Assembly (NCBI GenBank): GCA_019055375.1
Contig: JAHQIW010006941.1
Location: forward strand, 62,001-126,000
Source: Parelaphostrongylus tenuis
Lineage: Eukaryota > Nematoda > Chromadorea > Rhabditida > Metastrongylidae
Length of the DNA: 64,000 nucleotides
Direction: 5' to 3'
Each line of letters begins with the position of its first letter. Position 1 is the first letter of the stretch. Under the pieces are notes generated by a model. The model searched no databases. It worked only from the letters and a program-made list of their open reading frames with translations, and had not been told where the DNA came from. A program made the position numbers and the translations under genes. Shown here one piece after another: positions 25,201 through 36,292 of this stretch.

Positions 25201-28200
25201 GACTCCTTGTGAAAAACGTTTTTCTTCGTCTTTCTCAATGTTCAAATAATCTTTCTATAGCACAAGTCAAAACGATTTGATGGTCTTATTTACTTTCAAA
25301 AAAAGCTTTTTTGCTTCACTAAGAGAGCAAAAATAAAATTCTGTTTCTCATTAATAGATTTACAGCTGACCAAAGCTTTCCCTTCGGAGTTATAATGGTC
25401 AGTCGACAGCCCAAATTTTGAGGATTTCAATAATTTACTTTGTTTCCAAAATGTACCCCCGCGTTACGCTGTAACAGCCAAAAGAAGATTGGCTTTCTCA
25501 AAACTGAATCACTTTCCTTATCCGCTCCTCACTTTGGTGCCTTGGAAAAAGCGTATTTTCCGGTCGTTTTCAGTATTCAAGTAACTAATCGATGATTTAG
25601 ATCATAAGAATTTTAGTAATGTATTTCATCTCCAAAAAGGCCTTCTTATTGCTCTGAAAGAGCAAAAACCATTTTTGTGCTTTTTATTTGAAGATTTCTC
25701 GCTGACCAAAGCAATTCCTTTGGTGTTTTAGTAGTTAATCGATAGAAAGACTCAAATAATCTTTTGATTTGAATAATCTCGTGTCACGCTGTAACAGCGA
25801 AAAGAACATCGAACTTTGCAAAACTGGAAAAAAAGCATCTAGTGCGGAACCCAATTTTCTCTTGGTTCTTATAAAGCACTGAGAAGTCTCTTCAAAAAAC
25901 CAAAAACATTTTTGGATTCCTTGGTCTATCGTATCCTTTTTGAAACTACAAGACAAAGACTCTGATCATCGAGGAATCTTTTGATGAAGAACAAAATATT
26001 CTTTATGCTCTTTCAGCGCAATAAGAAGGTTTTTGAAGTAAAATACACCTTTTAAATTTTGTTTTTTGATTTAAGCTATCGATTAATTATCTAAACATTA
26101 AAAACGATCAAAAATTACGTTTTTCCTAATGGATCGAAGTGAAGAGAGAATGGTTGAACTGATCCATTTTTGCGAAATCCAATCTTCTTTTGCCTTTTGC
26201 AGTGTATTACCAGGCCCAATGTGAAAACCAAATGGATCATGGGAATTGATGACTTGATCTCGATTGATTAATGAAACTCTGAAGGAAAAGCTTTGGTCAC
26301 TGAGAAATCTTTCAATGAGGAACAAAATACTATTTTTGCTCTTTCAGCGCAGTTACAAGACCTTTTTGAAAAAGGAGTAAATCGTTGAAATAATTCTTTT
26401 GATTTGTGCTATACAACAACTATTTGATCATTGAAGAATATCAAAAAATACGCTTTTTACAAGGAGTCAAAGTGGCGCCTCCATAATAGAACAGCACCTA
26501 TTTTTCTATACCATCACGAACTAGTCTAAGAACGATTGGAATATTACTTGTTCGTACAGCCTCAATGTGATGACTCGTATCAACGAGCAGCCATCCACTC
26601 TTTGGAACTCTCAAACTGTCGATCTACCCCTATTCACAGTATTTGAAGATTTAGTAAATATGAACCTGCTCCTTGTAGGGTACTCGTCATCGATTTCGTC
26701 GTAACACTTCATTTCTTTGTACGATTCGCGTTTTTCAGACTTCTCAGTGGAAAGTATATGAGGTTCTGCATTGTCTCTAGCATCTCGAACTTCTCACATA
26801 TCAGTGTTATTAAGTGCGAAATTGAATTTATCGTGAGCTGACATAGCTCTACACTATGAAACTCAATTCTCGATCAGTAAATTTGATTCAGAGCGACAAA
26901 CAAGGTTATAAGAAAGAAAGCCGACAGGATCACAGCGGTAGAGATTGATGGAAGAGAACGAAAAAAAAACAAGAGATATGGAGAAAGGATGGAATAACAA
27001 CAGCCCCGTATAAGATCAGGTGTCTTGTACAGAGTTTAGGCTGTTCCTTTATAGTTTATCTCCAAAAACATGCAACAAGAAACTCCATTTTCTCCGCTGG
27101 AAACTACAGAACATCATGTCTAATCATTGAAGCTGTCAAATACCAAAAAAGAATGAAGTCTGACTTAAGACCACGAGTCTCAAAAGTTATAATAAAAATA
27201 GGGTTCTAAAAAGTAATGCATCTCCATAGAATTTACATAGCAAAATCTCTCTTCTAATTGAACTCTTAGATTTCTTTAGTAATCAGTTATAAAAAGCCAG
27301 CATGCTGAGTCGAGAAATTGGTAGCAGACATATGTAGTAGAACAGAGGAGCTGATGTGTTATACCGTTTTAGATGACCTATCCAAAAGTGCCGATAGACA
27401 GCACCGAGCGGCTTTACACTAAAATCATGACTGTTTGGTTATTCCACGTCGCAACGCAAGTAGTAAGAAATGCGGTATTTAATTTGAAACGACCTAATTT
27501 CTACTATGCTGCTCTGTACCTGATTTTTAAGTTTTTCAAATCTTTATGCATTATTATTATGTTTATATCAGGTCTTATGAATTTTGGCACCCAAGCAATG
27601 AACATTAAATTTATTAACCAATACTTTACGCCAATATTCAGCTAATTTTCGCATGACCATATTCAAAATCGTCGGCCAACTCGTCGATAGTCAAAATCGG
27701 ATCTTCTTCAATTCCTTCGATTACACCTCTCGATCCACTTGGCGTGGACGTGCGGAACGCAGCCGGTCGTTCAGGTTGGTGTTGCCGGCGCGAAACTTAA
27801 CAAAGAACCGAAACGCTGTCTGCCTGAACACGAATTCTTAAGCCTTTGCACGGTTGATGTTCTTGAAAGCGATCTGTGCATTGTGTTCTAATTTGTCTTG
27901 TGAAACAGCAAATGGCGATGAAGGCTTCATTGAGCGGCATGATGCGACAAGTATGGACAAAGTGGGTACTAACAGAAAGTGCAGACTTCTGCAAAAAGCC
28001 ACACTGATTTGTTGCCTGAGAAATGGCAAATGTTCAAGCTGTTGACGCATACTTTGAATAGTGCTGTTAAGCAATTTCAATTACTTCTGCTTAATAAGTT
28101 TGGTGGTCATTGCTCAAGTACCAAAACTTATGAGAGTACTCAATATTACTTTATTCATTGACACTTGTAAAAAATCTCACCAAGCAGATCAAATATCTTA

Positions 28201-31200
28201 TTCAATATTCGTTTATAGAAATATTAGTGTACTCATGTCATTTTTTGCCAAGCAAAGAAGAACAAAACACCTGTGTTTGCTGGCGTAATGGGTTTTCAAA
28301 CTAGTCTTCATCAAAGACAAATGTTATTCCACGTTCTACTTTTAGATACTTAGCGGTGTCGAAGCCCTTGGAACAGCGTGCTAGGTCGGCTCGTTTCGCT
28401 GTTGGTTGGTTGTGCGCGGCTATCGTGGCTGGTGCATTCGTTCTAAACTTGTTACCAGTGCCATTTGAACGACAGTTAGTGCCGTGTTTCGAAATCGTTG
28501 GTACTAGCTTGCGTAATCACACACTGCTGAAGCCATACGATGACAGTAATAGTCGACTGTACAGATTCGGTAAGGTTTTGAGCAAACGCTAGTCTCTGCC
28601 GTACAAGTATGACACACACTTTTTGTATTTATCCACTGGTATTCCATAGGCGCCTTGATATGTTTGTGACAATATAGGGTGTCTTATGCGCATCAATGCG
28701 ACGAGATATTAGCAAACAAGTGATTGGAAAGTTCACGCAAAGAAGTTGCCTTTTATAAATAAGGTACTCGTTCACTCTACGAAAAAGTGACAAGTTGCCC
28801 GTGCGTATACCAAGCCTTTAGTTCAGATCAACAAGTTCTTCTTGGATGCTAGTCAATAGAAACAGTGGAACAGCGCATAATTCTTCCAAAACGAAAAAGA
28901 CTTATACGTTTTTGCTAGCATAAGTAAGAGGAATGTGCAGAAGCTGTGAATATCACAAGATCATACTAGGACGCAGTAAGGATATGAAGCTCTCGGCGTT
29001 GATTAGTCCCTGAGGGATGCGCCATGCATTCGACTCAAATTTTCAATTTCGTCTGAGGTGATTGAATGCATATCTGGCCTTTATAATGACTCGCGGTGGC
29101 CTCCCGCTGAACCGAGTCAGTGCTACTCATCTTCTCAGACAAATCTGAGACCTGTCTGGTACCAACTTACCGACCCCGGGGGATGTATGGCATGATGAGC
29201 CATGAGAGCGAGATCGCACCACTGACCTCGTGTACGAGGTAGAGCAGAGCACTTCTAACCACTGCGCCACATGCGCTCCTAGGACGCATAGTTCTGGTGA
29301 ATCTTTACTTACAAATGAAGACCCAGTATTTCAATTTCTCTATTGATTTCCTCAAGTTGTAGACGACGAACACAAGATGCGACAACATCAACATAGCCAA
29401 GATGAGGGGACACAGCTTTTTATAAGTTGTCGATAGTAGCCATGAAAAAAGTTTTTCCAAACATACGGAGCTAGAGGAATTAATAAAGGTAATGGCGTCG
29501 TCATTCGAGTAACTATCAAGCTTGCAAGCCTGTCAGGTATCACAGCGTGCATATGAAAGGAGGCTGTGAAAGCAAGTGAGTATTTGTACCGGATGAAACT
29601 AAGTAGAAAAAGCATCCACATGCATCCTAAAAAGGACTAATTGTACGACGATGATCATCCCAAGGACCAATCTGGCACAGTCATCGCTTCAAGATATACA
29701 GTGAAGAAAGTCAATCTCCTCTACAACATCTAGCTTGTCAACCGAGTACATTTCTCTCTTGTGGATATCACCTGGATATCTGAAGAATGTGCACTCAATT
29801 CTAATGAATATACTGATTCGGCTTTGCACACCTTGTATGTCATAACTTCGCATTCAGAAATTACGAAGAGCCAATGAAACAGGAATTTATTTGCCACTGA
29901 TTGAGCCTACCTAACACCAGAATTTGCATGTCCATGAGCCTTTTACTGCTAGTATCCTCCAAGTGTTGAACGTCTTTGAATGAGAAATAGCTGTGTGAAC
30001 AAACAACATTTCGAAAGTATTAAGCACCGTAGATCATATAAACACTATCACGAAAAGCTTTGGCTCACTGCAATGTGAAAGCAACAACACTTTGTCTCAC
30101 TCCATTCTACCCAGAGAGCGTTCGACGCAATCAACATATAGCGTTTATCTAAGCTCTAGAGGACTAATTCTTTTTGCACGTTTCACAAGTCTTCGATGAG
30201 ATATGCTCAGTTTTAGAGCCAGACAATCACCAATCTAGGACTTCAATGTCAACGGTAATAGGAAGTGGAATTGGACAAGGCGATAACTCATGACCAAAAG
30301 TTTTTCACGCAATTCTAAATAATTCCACGAAGTTTTGGAATAATTCAATATGAAAGTGGATTCGACGGTCAGCACTCACGCAAATTTTGCTTTATCTTCA
30401 CAGAATTCGAAAGAGTATATGTTGATAGGGGAAAAATAGCGGCGTGGTTAGTGATGCAGTTGATAGCAAAGTGTCGCTTCAACGTTCCTCACCAAACGAT
30501 CTCGTGTAATCACAAATAAGAAAGCCTTTTTTTGACAATGGTTAAAATTGTAACTACATTCGACTCGAGCAGAAATACATGATATTCATGCAGAGGATGA
30601 ACTCCTTGTTCCGTTAGGAACCACGTTGATTTCTGGCGAGGCAGGTGGCGGTTTTGCTCGGAGAATGCAGTGCAGTATAATGACAATATGATATTTTTGT
30701 AATGAAATATAGATTTTTATTGCCAAAGGGAGTTTAGTCATCAGTAAGTGATTGGACATTAAAATAGAAATTACATAAAATAATGATTTGTCTGTCAATA
30801 GTGATATTGCAGATTGCTATGCGATGCCACTTGCCGATAAATCGGAACAACCTTTTCTTACTAATTGACTTTAAAGTTGAAACTTATATAGAGTTGCAGA
30901 AGAGGAGCTGTTTTATCGCCTTATGGGCATTATTTTCTACACACCCGTTTGTACGAAACTGTGAACATTATTCATCGCTGTAACCTGCAAGCAATGCCAA
31001 TGATTTTTCCGAAACGCCGTATTTTCAATGGGAGAGTTTAGATGCTTGAAAAGAGTCATATTTCGAATTGTTATTCAGTCTTTCATGCTTTCTTGATAAT
31101 ATTCAAGAGCGCATGTGGCGCAGTGGTTAAAGGTGTCCTGTGTCGCACACAAGGCCGATAATGCGATCTCGCATTCATGGCTCATCAAGCTATCCATCCC

Positions 31201-34146
31201 TCTCGGATCGGTTTATTGGTATAAAATTGCTCTCAGACTTGTCTGGGAGGATAAGCAGCACTGACTCGATGCAGCGGGAGGCTGTCACGAGTCATTGTTA
31301 GGGCCAGATATGCATTTAATCACCTCAAACGATGATAAAAAATGAAGACGATGAATGGCGCATCTCTCAGGGATTGATCAACGCTGAGATCTTTTAGCTT
31401 TTAATTTATAAATATCCATATTCCACTTCCATTCATTCCCTCTTTCAAGAACAATATTTACTATCATAAGATAATATATTTTGAGCCTTTTATGAGGTTT
31501 TTATGGCCCTTGTACAGTGCAAGACGCGAATTTCGGCATTAGGAATGTCTTTGATGAGGCCTTTTCTGACCTCGATCAGTCGCACGCTGCCCTTCGCTCC
31601 AGTCACATCCGTGGGGAGATAACCTCTGCATAGAGAAGCCAACGACGAAATGTTTACACGAGCTGTCAACTAATAAAATCACCGAATAGACATTATTGTA
31701 CACTCGACTGCTCGTGGCTGATAAAACATGGTTGTCCTACATTTTGTTTCGAGTGTTTTGAGACCTCCATCAAAACAGTATAATCTGATAACATATCTTG
31801 TTATGACAATCATGTTTTACCAGTCACGAGCAATTGAATGTACAACCGCTGCCCATTTGGTAATTGAATCACTTGACAGCGTGTGTAAATATTTCGGCGT
31901 CCATTCTTTTATAAGTGAAATGTTCCCGAGGAACTCACGAAACCGAAAGGCACCGTGCAACTGAAGCGATTCTGATGCCGGAACACGTGTATCGTACTGA
32001 ATAAGTGCCATAAAAGAGCTCATCAAAGGCTAAAAATATGTTATCAGACTATATTGTCTATAACGAGATCTCAAAAGCACTCGAAACATAGGGCAAGACA
32101 ATCACTACAGTAGTCGTCATAAAGGATAAAGGATAAAGCTCTCAGCGTTGATCTATCCCTGAAGGATGCGCCATGCAATAGACTTCAATTTTTAACTTCG
32201 TTTAAGGCGATTGAATGCATATCTGGCCTTTATAATGACTCGCGGTGGCCTCCCGCTGAACCGAGTCAGTGCTGTTTATCCTCCCAGACAAGTCTGAGAC
32301 CTGTGTTGTACCAATTTACCGACCCGGAGAGATGGATGGCTTGGTGAGCCATGAGCGCGAAATCGAACCATTGACCTCGTGTGCGACGCAGAGCACCTCT
32401 AACCACTGCGCCACATGTGCTCTTCGTCATATAATCAGTCGTGATATAATCAAAATTGATATAATAATTGTCAATCAGTCAAATATAATATCATTTTATG
32501 TTTCCGAAATTAGAATTAAGGCATGAATCTTTTACTTTGATATGATCACATTCCATGCAATATCTTAAAGTCATCATTGGTCATTGTTGAGAGATAAAAG
32601 ATAGAACTTTCGGCATTGATCGATCTGTGAGGAAAGTGTTATGCATTGGTCCTCAATTTAAGCTTCGTTTCTTGCGCTTCATAAGCGCGAGATCAAAACC
32701 CCAAAACGCGTTCGTATGAGCATTATTAAGCGCTATAAAGTATATCAGTGAGTTTTGAGCTTTTTTTTCGGGAGAGTAAATCATTATATATCGGATAAAA
32801 ACTTACAGATGAACACTTCGGTAAGTTAATTCTTTGTGTAAAATTTTGAGTGCAAAATCATCACTTGTTTATAGCCAAGCAAACCCAAACATCGATTTGA
32901 GGTTCTACATATCATAAACTCATCATATTTCAGTGGTTCACTTTTTCCCAGACCTAATTTTTCGCGCGCCGCTTCCAATAATTTTTATTGGTACATTGAC
33001 GGTCAAGACAATTCACGTGTGTAACCAACGAATAGTAGGAAACATTCCTCTCACAACGCAGATGAACAGGAATATTCCTCTTCGATTATACGTAAGTAAT
33101 CCAGTAAGCACATTCATGATTCAGAATGTGATAGAAGAAACGCAGAGAAGTTGTTTAGTTACTTAACTTCAAGTTCATACTATGTAATACACTCTACATG
33201 TTCAATACAATTCTATTGGAACTTCTGGGTTATGGTGAAAGCGTGGAGTAAGTGTGATATATTTCAACTCATAAATTTTTCATCTAGATATCCCTACAAT
33301 TTTACAAAAATCTATGCAATTGCGACTTAATTGTGGTAATATAACCACCTGTGTTTTAGATCAAATGAGGAAGGTTTAATTGACCGTTACATGAACTCGT
33401 TCTATTTGACAGATGCTTCAAATATGCTGCTTGTACTGCATAGTGCTTCTAATTGGTTACTGTTCTACAAATTTCCCACTATCACTAAAGTAAGAAAGTT
33501 ATAAATCCTTGTTATCCTAATCTTTGTTTTTCACCCTTTCTGTACCGCATCATAGCGTCGCGCTAATCGGTAGTCATTAAAGAGTCTGAGAACTAATCCC
33601 TTAAAATTGCAATTTGATTCATAAAATGAGATAAGGACAAAGAATTAGCTTAGAACACCGAAAAACGATTGTAAAGGGTAAAGGAATACTTACTATGCAC
33701 ACGCTGTTCTACATGCTAAGCAGAATGAATTTATAAATATCCCCGAATTTCTTCACATCACATTAACTACATAGATCAAGACACGAACAATAGATTCAGA
33801 ATCAACGCCACTTCACTAGCATCAGCTTCACATCATCCTATAATGTGATACCAGTAAGGCCGCGAGTAGCTGAACTTGTACTGAGAAAAACATCTGCTTC
33901 CAAACGAATCATTGGAATTGAGATTTTAAACACGGTACCGTCATAAGTTCATTGGCCTGAATGTAAGACACTATCATAAGAAATTCCTTGCAGATGTGTT
34001 CACTGAATTCGCATGTAATGTCAACAATTTTGGATGCTCAAAAAACAATATCAAAATCGACGAACGATCTCTGCAATTGCGCGCCATCAAATCAGCAAAA
34101 GGGAGAGCAAGTCGGTCATATCTTAGAACAAGTCCTAAAATGGTAA
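19258..34146 (+). CDS. FMRFamide-type neuropeptide GPCR, nine exons
   Basis: Rhodopsin-class seven-helix receptor, probably sensing a neuropeptide at the plasma membrane. Exons: 19258-19388, 19459-19534, 19603-19693, 19924-20065, 28346-28569, 32934-33091, 33174-33247, 33360-33489 and 33994-34146. All eight junctions use GT/AG and keep phase, giving about 392 residues. TM1 is about 50-68 and TM2 about 80-99. TM3 ends in ITLER and the next exon begins YLAV, so the ERY motif (146-148) is rebuilt across an 8.3-kb intron. TM4 is about 165-187, with the loop-2 cysteine at about 194. TM5 is about 231-250. TM6 contains FILCNTLYMF, a pattern I associate with FMRFamide receptors. TM7 contains NWLLFY in the NPxxY position. 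The usual TM3 cysteine (about 122) is a leucine. The exon 7 acceptor (AAG) is weak and exon 9 is the least certain; a second frame is open there. Repeats fill introns 4 and 5. The subfamily is inferred. Confidence 0.82.
21719..22160 (+). mobile_element. Mariner transposase N-terminal remnant
   Basis: The frame reads EQYDLRVLIRHYWRNG, then SRLRADDLSISKKAKNIDLE, SSTRALLEELGVSQQTLS, and (after a frame shift) KLHQFDFVPKKPHQDLHK. This is the double helix-turn-helix DNA-binding half of a mariner transposase. The catalytic half is absent. It lies inside intron 4 of the peptide receptor in the same orientation. Confidence 0.75.
22161..23095. other. Intron 4 sequence, unassigned
   Basis: Intron DNA of the receptor gene. 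A minus-strand 108-codon frame (22530-22204) has no family resemblance and no splice edges. Confidence 0.35.
23096..24170. repeat. Repeat-R cluster, copy 1
   Basis: A repeat of about 600 bases shared with 44770-45330 and 50155-50600; the shared landmark is CGTTCATATGCTTTTCAAAC followed by a GAAGTAACAG run. Its edges carry a short core (AGTAATCATTCGAAAGCTT) in both orientations, seen near 23125, 23265, 23720, 23830 and 24115. No coding capacity. It lies in intron 4 of the receptor. Confidence 0.6.
25240..26450. repeat. Complex direct and inverted repeat block
   Basis: Two head-to-tail units (about 25270-25560 and 25590-25850) share GCTGACCAAAGC and CGCTGTAACAGC. Inverted counterparts follow at 25960-26060 and 26290-26400 (GAACAAAATA then GCTCTTTCAGCGCA). 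The block could fold on itself over more than 1 kb. No transposase. It lies in intron 4 of the receptor. Confidence 0.55.
27640..28145 (-). mobile_element. Mariner N-terminal remnant with one terminal end
   Basis: On the minus strand the segments DKLEHNAQIAFKNINRAKA and FVKFRAGNTNLNDRLRSARP match the helix-turn-helix half of a mariner transposase (compare [22 protein letters not shown] text at 49.7 kb). The outer end near 28145 resembles the terminal repeat of the insert at 49968. Stops interrupt it. It ends about 200 bases before exon 5 of the receptor. Confidence 0.6.
28966..29288 (-). repeat. SINE-A, full-length copy with target duplication
   Basis: A nearly complete copy on the minus strand with intact A-box and B-box regions. 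CTAGGACGCA flanks it at 28966-28975 and 29279-29288. It lies in intron 5 of the receptor. Confidence 0.85.
29289..31100. other. Intron 5 sequence, unassigned
   Basis: Intron of the peptide receptor. Short open frames on both strands show no motif or splice context. Confidence 0.4.
31105..31400 (+). repeat. SINE-A copy, plus orientation
   Basis: The head GCATGTGGCGCAGTGGTTAA is well preserved and the B box is altered (ATGCGATCTC). The tail ends GGGATTGATCAACGCTGAGA. It lies in intron 5 of the receptor, opposite to the copies at 28.97 and 32.12 kb. Confidence 0.8.
31460..32060. repeat. Foldback element with long inverted arms
   Basis: Left arm (about 31470-31610) and right arm (about 31925-32055) are diverged inverted repeats; compare CCTTTTATGAGGTTTTTATG on the left with the complement of CATAAAAGAGCTCATCAAAGG on the right. 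An inner pair (31693-31733 against 31805-31848) is nearly perfect and contains TGATAAAACATGGTTGTC. No transposase. Same family as 41957-42372. Confidence 0.7.
32114..32431 (-). repeat. SINE-A, full-length copy with target duplication
   Basis: A full copy on the minus strand with a duplicated GGATAAAGGATAAAG tail unit. TCGTCATA at 32114-32121 and 32424-32431 is a probable 8-base target duplication. Confidence 0.8.
32589..32700 (-). repeat. SINE-A fragment
   Basis: Tail (AACTTTCGGCATTGATCGAT) and a short piece around the B box (GCGCGAGATC) remain. The middle and the A box are gone. Confidence 0.5.
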
Positions 34147-34955
34147 GCACAACCGATTCAGTGACACATAAACTTCGAGTCAGGAACGAAATCTGAAAAT
34201 TATTGATCATCAATTGAAATGCTGGTCTATTGACAATTTTTACAAGATAAGTGACATTTTTTCGTCTTTTCATTTTTCAGCTTCAGAAAGACTAATTTAG
34301 CCTTTTTGGGGTTTTGTTCAGTGGCATACGTACGTTCCGATGATTTCTCTCACCTCGTCAGTGCCACAAGCCCCAACTAACCACCTTACATCGTACCAAA
34401 TGGGAGGAGCAGTGTGGTGAGACCCATGAATATGCTAGCAGGGTCCTTTTTACAGTCATGGTAGTCATATATGACATAGGAAAATCTCGAAAACGGCTGA
34501 TTCACTTTCCAAATAGATTGAAATCTTACAAGCGAACTTCATAGAAATAGTCGATAAGGATCAGTGTTTTTCTCGTAAGTTGACGATCCGCGATATTTCC
34601 AGCTTCAAAGTCGTAAGGATTCAAATTTAGTGTACATAATAAAGTTCCCTTCGCAAAGTGTAGAGAGTATGTGTTTGGTGTGACAATTATCTGCTGTCAA
34701 CAGAGGGCTCAAATTATTGCTCTGAAGATGGTGATATTTGAGAAAGATTAGTTACAAAGATCCACTACCAGTCGCAGATACATTAAGTTGAGGAAAAAGT
34801 TTTTTAACACCAGCGAAAAAATCAGATTTTATGTTTATTTCACACAGCATCGCTCATTGTAAATTCATGGGAATATCTCAGGAATACCTCCATAAGAAAC
34901 TTCCACAGCAACGCTTTTACACTTCATCAAATTTGGATTTACTCTTCGGATATGA
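34147..34955. other. Intergenic, 3' flank of the peptide receptor
   Basis: No exon recognised. A TTTTTCAG at 34279 could precede another 3'-terminal exon of the receptor (FRKTNLAFLGFCSVAYV frame), which I could not join. Confidence 0.3.
34638..34643 (+). terminator. Candidate polyadenylation signal of the peptide receptor
   Basis: A canonical AATAAA lies about 490 bases after the proposed receptor stop codon, with no gene in between. This would give a long 3' untranslated region, so an earlier variant signal is also possible. Confidence 0.3.
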
Positions 34956-35465
34956 AATGATGACGATGAACAAGACTGAACTTCGACTTTTGATACGCTA
35001 CTGCTGGAAGCGACAACTCGTCAACAGGAAATGCTGCTAAGAAGATCTGTGATACCGAAGATGAAGAAACTGTAAGCCATATGACTGCTGCCAAAAGAGA
35101 TACAGCGCTTTGAAAGTGGGTGATCGCAGACTTGAACACCAACCCCGTTCTGGCTTGTCATTATGCGATGAACGATGGAGATCTCCGAGTAGCTTGAATG
35201 TAGAACCGTCGTCAAGCACTCGTGAATCGTCAGCAGAACTTAGAAACGAGCAAAAGACGATTTGGAATCGTCTCCAGCAATTTCACTTTGTCCACAAAAG
35301 CCTCTGCAAGATCGGCACGAATTGACTGAAGCTAAGACATTCGAAACATTTGATCAAATTGAAGAGACATGGCAGGAGTTTTTCCATTCAAGGCCCAAGG
35401 AATGACGATTTCGAGCGGATTCGGTTGCTCTCGCAGATATTTGGCAGAAATTGTAGATAATGATG
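34956..35465 (+). mobile_element. Internally deleted mariner remnant
   Basis: The N-terminal half is readable: NKTELRLLIRYCWKRQLVNR, LKVGDRRLEHQPRSGLSL, EPSSSTRESSAELRNEQ and FHFVHKSLCKI. The next segment (FETFDQIEETWQEFFHSRPK) is already the C-terminal end of the transposase, so the catalytic middle is deleted. Stops and frame shifts are present. A T-tract follows at about 35471. Confidence 0.7.
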
Positions 35466-35479
35466 GCCTTTCTTTTTTT

Positions 35480-36292
35480 TTTTTTTTTTGAAGAATGGTT
35501 ATTAATGTTCCTAATTAATCTATGCATAAAAATGAATTTTCAGCAGGTATTAAGGAACTGTTTTCTAACCTCATACTAATCAGTAGCCTCAGATAATGAT
35601 TACCTGCGCCGATTTTGAACAAGAACTGCTCAAAATTATGAAATTAATCAACTCATTGGAACTTCATTCTCGATTTATTTCAATACCTCTCAATATCACT
35701 CTTCGTGACGCTGTATTTTGAATATCAGGAAGGTCGTTCGAATACTTTCACAATCTGCTTTTCTTACAAAAGTAGATCCTTTGCCAGCTTTTCGTGTTAG
35801 ATTGGAAAAAAAATCCTTCCTCAACTAGTTCATTAAAAAAGTACCCCGTCGCTAGTGGGCGACCACTGCCTTTAGTAATGTAACCTCGCAAACAAATGCG
35901 AAGTAAGAACTTTCAAAGCTTCATGAGGAGCTTTTATAAAGTGCGAATAGCCTCGAAAATTGTACAAATGCAGATAGAAAGCGGCTTGTACTTTACAAAA
36001 TTACTGCCGATGACAGTAAGCTATTTTTGTTTATCTCGTAATTAGATGCAGTGTGGAGAAGGTCGGTTCTTCAGCGCTTTTATAGTGCAGTAATTTCGCA
36101 CGCAGTGCAACATTTGCTTCCATCAACGTACTTTTTCATCCTTAAGGAATTCGTAAGAAGACCTTTAGCTCAACTTTGGAGGTATTTCAAAAATTCATAT
36201 GCAAGCATTACTGAGTCGTTATGAGACACCAACTCGCTAAATCAATTATTTTCCTACCTGAGCTTGCATAATCACAAATTTTTCTGGAGCAG
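35480..36292. other. Unassigned flank of the globin-like gene
   Basis: A frame at about 36048-36226 reads DAVWRRSVLQRFYSAVISHA and may be an upstream exon, but its splice edges do not fit the exon at 36293. Confidence 0.25.

Noticed and set aside
33996..34196. Alternative last exon of the receptor in another frame (66 codons)
   Set aside because: It needs a phase-1 donor, while exon 8 ends in phase 0. It is kept only as an uncertainty.
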